64,000 bases of DNA from Ricinus communis (lineage: Eukaryota > Streptophyta > Magnoliopsida > Malpighiales > Euphorbiaceae), in NCBI RefSeq assembly GCF_019578655.1, contig NC_063264.1:20429188-20493187 (forward strand), given 5' to 3'. Position numbers and translations under genes: made by a program. The notes below the pieces were generated by a model. That model worked only from the letters and a program-made list of their open reading frames with translations. It searched no databases and was not told the DNA's origin. This document shows positions 57,709 through 64,000 of this stretch, piece by piece; the first letter of the stretch is position 1; each line of letters begins with the position of its first letter.

Positions 57709-58763
57709 CCTCCTTTATCATTGAGCGGTCATTTAGGGGCCTTAGCTGGTGATCCGAGTTGTTTCCCTCACGATGATGAAACTTATCCCCCATCGTCTCA
57801 GTGGCCGACTTTGACCCTTGTTATTTTGAGGTCATATCTAGTATTCAGAGTTTGCCTCGATTTGGTACCGCTCTAGCGGCCCGCACCGAGACAGTGTTTT
57901 ACCCCTAGATGTCCACTCAACTGCTGCGCCTCAATGCATTTCAGGGAGAACCAGCTAGCTCTGAATTCGAGTGGCATTTCACCCCTAACCACAACTCATC
58001 TGCTGATTCTTCAACATTAGTCGGTTCAAACTTCCACTTACCTAAGCTTCATCCTGGTCATGGATAGATCACCCAGGTTCGGATCCATAAGCAGTGACAA
58101 CTGCCCTATGAAGACTCGCTTTCGCTATGGCTCCGGTGAGTTCCTTTAACCAAGCCATTGCCTATGAGTCGCCGGCTTATTCTTCAACAGGCACGCGGTC
58201 AGAGCCCCGGGCTCCTCCCACTGCTTGGGAGCTTTCGGTTTCATGTTCTATTTCACTCCCCAATAGGGGTTCTTTTCACCCTTCCCTCACGGTACTACTT
58301 CGGTATCGGTCATGCAGGAGTATTTAGCCTTGCAAGGTGGTCCTTGCTGATTCACACGGGATTCCACGTCCCCATGCTACTCGGATCAAAGCGTAAGCTA
58401 GTGATGCTTTCGGCTACTGGACTCTCGCCATCTAGGGTGCAGCACTCCACCGCTTCGCCTAGCAGCATGACGCTTGTATTGCTCTCCCACAACCCCGTTT
58501 TTACGATTTAGGCTACTCCCATTTCACTCGTTGCTACTAAGGGAATCTCTTTTGCTTTTTTTTTCCTCTAGTTACTAAGATGTTTCAGTTCACCAGGTTG
58601 TCTCTTGCCTGCCCATGGATTTAGCAGTAGTTTGAAAGGTTGACCTATTCGGGAATATCCGGATCTACGCTTATTTTTAACTCTCCGAAGCATTTCGTCG
58701 CTTACTACACCCTTCCTCCTCTATAGGTGCCTAGGTATCCACCGTATGCCTTTCCTCATTTAA
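57709..58763 (-). rRNA. rrn23: Plastid 23S rRNA relic, 5'-side part
   Basis: Continues the relic after element D and its target duplication: minus-strand text runs through GAGTGGCATTTCACCCCTAA (antisense, 57,970) to the mature 5' end at about 58,763, where the antisense of the plastid 23S start (GGTGGATACCTAGG reversed at 58,730-58,743) is clear. Many C-to-T and G-to-A changes and small gaps, for example near 58,040 and 58,370, mark it as nuclear decay. Confidence 0.93.
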
Positions 58764-58923
58764 CCTCGCCCTTAACTTTAAGGCTATGCCATCCTAAGGT
58801 GCTGCTAAATAGAAGGATCTTATCAACGTCCATGAATGATAAATTGATAAATCATAGATCGAATTGCCGAATCAGAAAAATAGGGTGCTATCCTATAGCT
58901 TTGTACCGGCTAAGTTCACGAGT

Positions 58924-58958
58924 TGGAGATAAACGGACTCGAATTGCTGACATCCGCC
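58924..58958 (-). tRNA. trnA-UGC: Plastid trnA-UGC 3' exon relic
   Basis: Antisense of the 35-base 3' exon; T-arm text differs from the plastid norm by transitions (ACGGACTCGAATTGC for an expected GCGGACTCGAACCGC), so the T stem is weakened. The 5' exon is deleted. Intron sequence continues to about 59,655. Confidence 0.88.
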
Positions 58959-59655
58959 ACAGGGTAAACCACCGCCTCTCGGGCCCCCCGACTGATTTTA
59001 CGATAGAGGCTAATGATAGACAATAACTCCCCCCGAACACAGCTTACAATTTTTATCGTATTGTGCTCTCCAAAGAGCAACTCTTCTCAAAATCTCAAAA
59101 GGTGCTAAGTTGGAATCCCATTCTAACTAAGGATTCTTGTGGTTCCGGAGGATCTAGCTATAGGAAAACCAGGAACGAAGAGCTTACCCTCCCTTTTCGC
59201 CCACTCTTTGGTCTTAAGAATGCTGAACGAGTGATTGCCCTTCTCTGACCCTTATTGCCCAACCTGAGAGCAGACAACTAATACGTTCCATTTATTGAAC
59301 ATGGTTCTATGGTCGGTCCGAGACTCCTGGATGCCGAAGGTGTCCTTTGGGTGATCTCATAGTTCCTACGGGGTGGAGACGATGGGGTCAGTCCATGGAT
59401 TTTCCTTCCTTTTGCCACATTTCGCTAAAGGGTTGAAGGGAGCTAGTGCATCAAGTTGTTCGCAAGGGCCAACTTGATCCTCTTCCCCAAGGACCGCAAA
59501 TGAGGGAACCCTAGGAGACCCACTGACTCCAACTATCATCCATGTACGATTCATACTAGATCTTACCAACTGCCCGTCTTACCTCCTCTACGTTCTTGAC
59601 AGCCCATCTTTTTTTTCAGTAGAGTCTTTCAGTGGCATGTTTCGGTCCTCTTCCC
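58959..59655 (-). other. Plastid trnA group II intron, 3' part
   Basis: Text from the plastid trnA-UGC intron, including GGTTCCGGAGGATCTAGC (59,140) and CTACGTTCTTGACAGCCC (59,587). It ends in CCTCTTCCCC at about 59,655, where trnI intron sequence starts; trnA exon 1, the trnI-trnA spacer, trnI exon 2 and much of the trnI intron are missing. Confidence 0.85.
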
Positions 59656-59890
59656 CACGGACCGCCCGGATCCCACGAGTGAATAGAAAGTTAGATCTAC
59701 ATTGGATCTCATCTGAATCGCCCTATCTATCCTCCTGAGGAGAAGTTTAGTTTCAAACCCCGGTTCGAACAGGAGAAGTATGCCATGCTAATGTGCCTTG
59801 GATGATCCACATCTTAAGGTCAAGCGCTGATGAGCATATTCAACTATCCATGTGGCTGAGAGCCCTCACAGCCCAGGCACAACAACGCAA
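59656..59890 (-). other. Plastid trnI group II intron, 5' part
   Basis: Contains GGATCCCACGAGTGAAT near 59,668-59,685 and GATGATCCACATCTTAAGG near 59,802, the 5' half of the plastid trnI-GAU intron. Confidence 0.85.
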
Positions 59891-59927
59891 TTATCAGGGG
59901 TGCGCTCTACCACTGAGCTAATAGCCC
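59891..59927 (-). tRNA. trnI-GAU: Plastid trnI-GAU 5' exon relic
   Basis: Antisense of the 37-base 5' exon (ends GAGCTAATAGCCC); one G-to-A-type change in the anticodon-arm side (GGGGTGCGC). The 3' exon is deleted, so no tRNA can form. Confidence 0.88.
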
Positions 59928-60215
59928 GTCATGCTGGCCTCCCATCGGGGGCTCGCTATGCTAAAAGCAAGAGAAACCCCATCCCTCTCTTTCCTTTTTT
60001 TGTCCCCATGTCACCATGCGGGACGGGCATGGGGATGAAAAAAAAGGATCCTATCAACTTGTTCTGACCTAGGATAATAAGCTCATGAGCTTGGTCTTAC
60101 TTCATCGTCGAGAAAGAAGACTTCCATCGATAAGTTTAACTCATACGTAGCTTTCTTCTTTTGGGATGTGAGCAGTATTAAACCAAAATACCTAACAAGC
60201 ATTACCTCTCCATGA

Positions 60216-61644
60216 AAAGGAGGTGATCCAGCCACACCTTCCAGTACGGCTACCTTGTTACGACTTCACTCTAGTCACTAGCCCTGCCTTCGGCATCCCT
60301 CTCCTTGCGGTTAAGGTAACGACTTCGGGCATGGCCAGCTCCTATAGTGTGACGGGCGTTGTGTACAAGGCCCGGGAATGAATTTACCGTCGTATGCCCG
60401 ACTGGCTTCATACAGGCAAGTTGCAGCCTGCAATCCAAACTGAGGATGGGTTTTTGGAGTTAGCTCCCCCTCGTGGGATCGCGACCCTTTGTCCCGGCCA
60501 TTGTAGCACGTGTGTCGCCCAAGGCATAAGGGGCATGATGACTTGACGTCATCCTCACCTTCCTCCTGCTTATCACCGGCAGTCTGCTCAGGGTTCCTAA
60601 CTCAACTTTGGCAACTAAACATGAGGGTTGCGCTCATTGCGGGACTTAACCCAACACCTTACGACACGAGCTGACGACAACCATGCACCACCTGTGTCTG
60701 CATTCCCGAAGGCACCCTCTCTTTTAAGAGAATTCGCGGCATGTCAAGCCTTGGTAAGGTTCTTTGCTTGCATCAAATTAAACCACATGCTCCACTGCTT
60801 GTGCTGGCCCCCATCAATTCCTTTGAGTTTCATTCTTGTGAACATACTCCCCAAGCGAGATACTTAATGCATTAGCTACAGCACTGCATGGGTCGATACG
60901 CATAGCGCCTAATATCCATCGTTTACGGCTGGGACTACTAGGGTATCTAATCTCATTCGCTCCCCTAGCTTTCGTCTCTCAATGTCAGTGTTGGCCCAGT
61001 AGAGTGCTTCCGTCGTTGGTGTTATTTTTGATCTATACGCATTTCACCACTCTACCGAAAATTCCATCTGCCCCTACTGTACTCCAGCTTGGCAGTTTCC
61101 ACTGCCTATCTAGGATTAAGCCCTGGAATTTGACAGTGGACTTAAAAAGCCACCTACAGACGCTTTACACCTAATCATTCTGGATAACGCTTGGATCCTC
61201 TGTATTATCGCGACTGCTGGCATAAAGTTAGCCGATGCTTATTCCCTAGATACCGTCATTGCTTCTTCTCCAGGAAAAGAAGTTCATGACCCATAGGCCT
61301 TCCACTTCCATGCGGCATTGCTCCGTCAGGCTTTCACCCATTGCAAAAATTCCCTACTGCTACCTCTCGTAGGAGTCTGGGCTGCGTGTCAGTCCTAGTA
61401 TGGTTGATCATCCTCTCGGACCAGCTACTGATCATCGCCTTGGTAAACTATTGCCTCACCAACTAGCTAATCAGACGCGAGCCCCTCCTTGGGCAGATTA
61501 CTCCTTTTGCTCCTCAGCCTATGGGGTATTAGCAGCCATTTCCAATTGTTGTTCCCCTCCCATGGGCAGGTTCTTACGCGTCACTCACCCGTCCACCACT
61601 GGAAACAACACTTCCCATCCGACTTGCATGTGTTAGGCATGCCA

Positions 61645-61680
<36 letters not shown>

Positions 61681-61684
61681 GAGA
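60216..61684 (-). rRNA. rrn16: Plastid 16S rRNA relic
   Basis: The minus strand runs from the 5' end (GAGAGTTTGATCCTGGCTCA, antisense at 61,657-61,676) to the anti-Shine-Dalgarno end (antisense AAAGGAGGTGATCCAGCC at 60,217). Length is about 1,469 against 1,491 in plastids, with small gaps. Conserved text includes antisense ACGACACGAGCTGACGACA at 60,661. Changes fall even in universal segments (for example GGTGTTATTTTTGATCTATA near 61,018), so it is a nuclear relic, not a plastid or bacterial contig. Confidence 0.94.
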
Positions 61685-61805
61685 TTCTTAGTTGCATTAC
61701 TTATAGCTTCCTTGTTCATAGACAAAGCTGATTCATAATTGTCTTTCATTTCAGGGCAGAACTTGTATCCATGCGCTTCATATTCGCTTAGAGTTCGCTC
61801 CAAGA

Positions 61806-61835
61806 AATATAGCCATCCCTACCCCCTCATATCAA
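61806..61835 (-). promoter_or_regulatory. Relic of the plastid rrn operon PEP promoter
   Basis: Minus strand: -35 TTGATA (61,835-61,830), 18-base spacer, -10 TATATT (61,811-61,806). In plastids the -35 is TTGACG or similar. Not expected to work in the nucleus. Confidence 0.65.
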
Positions 61836-61914
61836 TCCCACGAGCCTCTTATCTATTCTCATTCGATCACGACGGTGGGGGAATAAGTCAAAATAGAAAA
61901 ACTCACATTGGGTT

Positions 61915-61986
61915 TAGGGATAATCATGCTCGAACTGATGACTTCCACCACGTCAAGGTGACACTCTACTGCTGAGTTATATCCCT
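61915..61986 (-). tRNA. trnV-GAC: Plastid trnV-GAC relic
   Basis: Full 72-base tRNA text on the minus strand, from AGGGATATAACTCAGC to GATTATCCCTA, with anticodon GAC. Compared with the plastid form, the D loop has CAGTAG for CGGTAG, and a C-to-A change next to the T loop (GAGCATGAT) breaks a G-C pair of the T stem. Confidence 0.92.
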
Positions 61987-63759
61987 CCTCTTGCCCCCAT
62001 CGAGGAAGAGAACTGACTAATCCTAAGGCAAACGATCGAGAAACTCAACGCCACTATTCTTGAACAACTTGGAGTTGGACCTTCATTTCGCACTATTGCG
62101 GATACAAAAATAATGGGAAAAATTGGATTCAATTGTCAGCTGCTCCTATCGGAAATAGGATTGACTACGGATTCGAGACATAGCACATGGTTTCATAAAA
62201 GCGTATGATTTTTTCGATCTAAATAAAGCAGGTTTTACATGAAGAAGATTTGGCTCAGCATGTTCTATTCGATACGGGTAGGAGAAGACCCCGACTCAGT
62301 ATTCTTAAAAAAATAGAGAAATCAGAACCAAGTCCAGATGATACGGATCAACCCCTTCTTCTTGCGTCAAAGATCTTACCATTTCCAAAGGAACTGGAGC
62401 TACATCTCTTTTCCATTTCCATTCAAGAGTTCTTATGTGTTTGTGTTTCCACACCCCCTTGAGACCCAACAAAATGGACAAATTCCTTTTCTTAGGAACA
62501 CATACAAGATTCGTCACTACAAAAAGGATAAGGGTAACCGCACCATTAACTATTTCATTTATTAACTACTTCATTTATGAATTTCATAGTAATAGAAACA
62601 AAATACATGCATATTCTATTGAGACCGAATTTGTAACTTGCTATCCTCTTGCTTAGCAGGCAAAGATTTACCTCTGTTGAAAGGATGATTCATTTCGATA
62701 GACATGAGAGTCCAACTACATCGCATTGCAAGAATCCATTTTGTATATTTGAAAGAGGTTGACCTCCTTGCTTCTTTCATGGTATAATCCTCTTCTTGTT
62801 GAGCCCCTTTCTCCTCGGTCCACAAAGACAAAATGTAGGACTGATGCCAACAGTTCATCATAGAAGAAAGGACTCACTGAGCTGAGATCGCTAACTAATA
62901 CTAATCGAATACTAATAGAATAGAAAAGAATTGTCTTTTTTGTATACTTTCCCCAGTTCCGTTGCTACCGCGTGCTTTACGCAATCGGTTGGATCATATA
63001 GATATCCCAGATTAGGTCATCGAAAGGATCTCGGAGACCCATCAAAGCATGAAAACCAGGATCTTTCAGAAAATGGATTCCTATTTGAAGAGTGCATAAC
63101 CGCATGGATAAGCTCATACTAACCCGTCAATTTGGGATCCAATTCAGGATTTTCCTTGGGAGGTGCCGGGAAGGAATAATAATATCGATTCATACAGATA
63201 TAGAATAAAAGGTTCTTTATTGATTCAAATGTTGTACTTATGGGATAGGGAAAGCGAAAGAGGGAAAAACTGAAGATTTCACATAGTACTTTTGATCGAA
63301 AAATCAATCTTACCTTTTGCTCAATGAGAAAATAGGTCAGATTCTATAGGATCAAATCTGTGGGACTTAAGGAATGATAGAAGGAAAAAAAAAGAAATAA
63401 AAAAAGAAAAGAGAGGGAAAAATAATAATAAAAAAATAAAAATGAACTAGAAGAGCCCATATTTCAAATGAACAAATTCAAACTTGAAAAAAAATCTTTC
63501 TGATTCTCGAAGAATGAGGGGGAAAGGGATTGATCGAGAAAGATCTCTTGTTCTTATTATAAGATCGTGATTGGATTCGCATATGTTTGGTAAAAAGAAA
63601 AATCTTCTCCTTTGAGAATAATAAAAAAAGGAAAGTGTTCAATTGGAACATGAAAACGTGACTGAATTTGTCCTAGTTACTCTTCGGGACAGAGTGGATG
63701 AAGGGAGAAACTTCTCAAATGAGGAAAAGGATCCAATTACTTTGAAATAATTGAACAAT
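61987..63759. other. Plastid trnV-rps12 spacer and rps12 intron-1 sequence
   Basis: Plastid inverted-repeat text without a gene. Purine-rich tracts at 63,376-63,450 are part of this spacer. Short open frames are not conserved genes. Confidence 0.7.
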
Positions 63760-63793
63760 GAGCCGTATGAGGTGAAAATATCATGTACGGTTC
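63760..63793 (+). ncRNA. Group II intron domain V relic (rps12 trans-spliced intron)
   Basis: GAGCCGTATGAGGTGAAAA followed by TCATGTACGGTTC folds as the 34-base domain V hairpin of the 3' half of rps12 intron 1. It lies 41 bases before exon 2, as in plastids. One change in the loop-side helix (ATATCATG for ATCTCATG) weakens it. Confidence 0.8.
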
Positions 63794-63834
63794 TGTAGAG
63801 TGGCAGTAAGGGTGACTTATCTGTCAACTTTTCC

Positions 63835-64000
63835 ACTATCACCCCCAAAAAACCAAACTCTGCCTTTCATAAAGTTGGCAGAGTACGATTAACCTCTAGA
63901 TTTGAAATCACTGCTTATATACCTGGTGTGAGATATCACATTGTTTGAGGGACCCTAGATGCTGTCGGAGTAAAGGATCACCAACAAGGGCGTTCTAGTG
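63835..64000 (+). pseudogene. rps12: rps12 exon 2 relic, cut by window end
   Basis: Begins [10 protein letters not shown]. After ITAYIPG the frame jumps to VRYHIV: an in-frame stretch of about 23 codons present in plastid rps12 is missing. A TGA replaces the arginine codon after HIV, and other changes (Leu-Arg to Phe-His near 63,868; CAC for CGT near 63,981) show decay. The protein would be ribosomal protein S12 of the small subunit; this copy cannot encode it, and exon 1 would in any case be supplied in trans in the plastid. Confidence 0.9.

Larger units (their letters stand above)
43645..64000. other. NUPT: nuclear copy of plastid inverted-repeat DNA, split by element D
   Basis: Outside element D (45,133-57,708), all sequence from 43,645 to the window end follows plastid gene order: rrn23, trnA, trnI, rrn16, trnV (minus strand), then rps12 exon 2 (plus strand). 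Its location beside nuclear transposons, the nested Athila insertion, internal deletions, and stops in rps12 show it is nuclear and decaying. Total plastid-derived length here is about 7.8 kb, and it continues past base 64,000. The 3' end of rrn23 with 4.5S and 5S is missing at the left edge. Confidence 0.93.

Noticed and set aside
60216..61986. Possible bacterial or plastid contamination from intact-looking 16S-trnV order
   Set aside because: The 23S part is split by a nuclear Athila element with target duplication, tRNA exons are deleted, and rps12 has a stop and a deletion; this is a NUPT.
63370..63450. Purine-rich tract as a polypurine tract or retroposon tail
   Set aside because: It is within plastid trnV-rps12 spacer sequence and has no LTR or target duplication beside it.

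Overview
The window is plant nuclear DNA, most likely from a eudicot. It has a nine-exon gene with GT-AG introns, several lineages of plant LTR retrotransposons (Athila, Tekay/Del chromovirus, Ty1/copia), Mutator-like, LINE and MITE remnants, and a decayed piece of plastid inverted repeat carried in the nucleus (NUPT). I see no bacterial, phage, CRISPR or defence system. Most coding traces are broken transposon proteins; the one intact host gene is an RNA exonuclease 4 homologue (REXO4/REX4) at 20,040-23,742 on the + strand.

Layout. 1-4,604: 5' part of an Athila element on the minus strand (A), with protease and gag relics, tRNA-Asp-type PBS and 5' LTR. 4,605-6,497: 3' end and LTR of an older related element (E). 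6,498-8,925: copia gag-protease-integrase remnant, minus. 9,626-10,154: solo LTR carrying a run of perfect heat-shock elements. 10,155-13,130: AT-rich repeats. 13,135-16,760: copia pieces in the order pol, LTR, gag, LTR. 16,760-19,950: AT-rich, with a second copy of the repeat seen near 11.3-12.1 kb. 20,040-23,742: REXO4. 24,745-25,570: LINE tail. 25,572-27,865: Mutator-like remnant with a GRF zinc-finger pseudogene and the end of a transposase gene.

27,866-43,644: a 5'-truncated Athila element (B, plus strand) into which a nearly complete Tekay element (C, 29,639-39,050) inserted, with target duplication TATGC. 43,645-64,000 (continuing off the window): NUPT from the rRNA side of the plastid inverted repeat, holding a 23S relic, the 3' exon of trnA, the 5' exon of trnI, 16S, trnV and rps12 exon 2. 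The 23S relic is split by a full-length 12.6-kb Athila element (D, 45,133-57,708, minus strand) with 5-bp target duplication CCTCC.

Order of events inferred from nesting: plastid DNA entered the nucleus and lost an internal trnA-trnI block (before or after entry is not decided); Athila B and D inserted into the 23S relic; Tekay C inserted into B; a breakpoint near 27,866 joined the truncated B to the Mutator-like remnant. The most interesting signals are regulatory: the heat-shock-element LTR, and in both Athila B and D an internal TATA box preceded by CACGG-rich repeats and followed by a probable leader intron just upstream of the env-position ORF.
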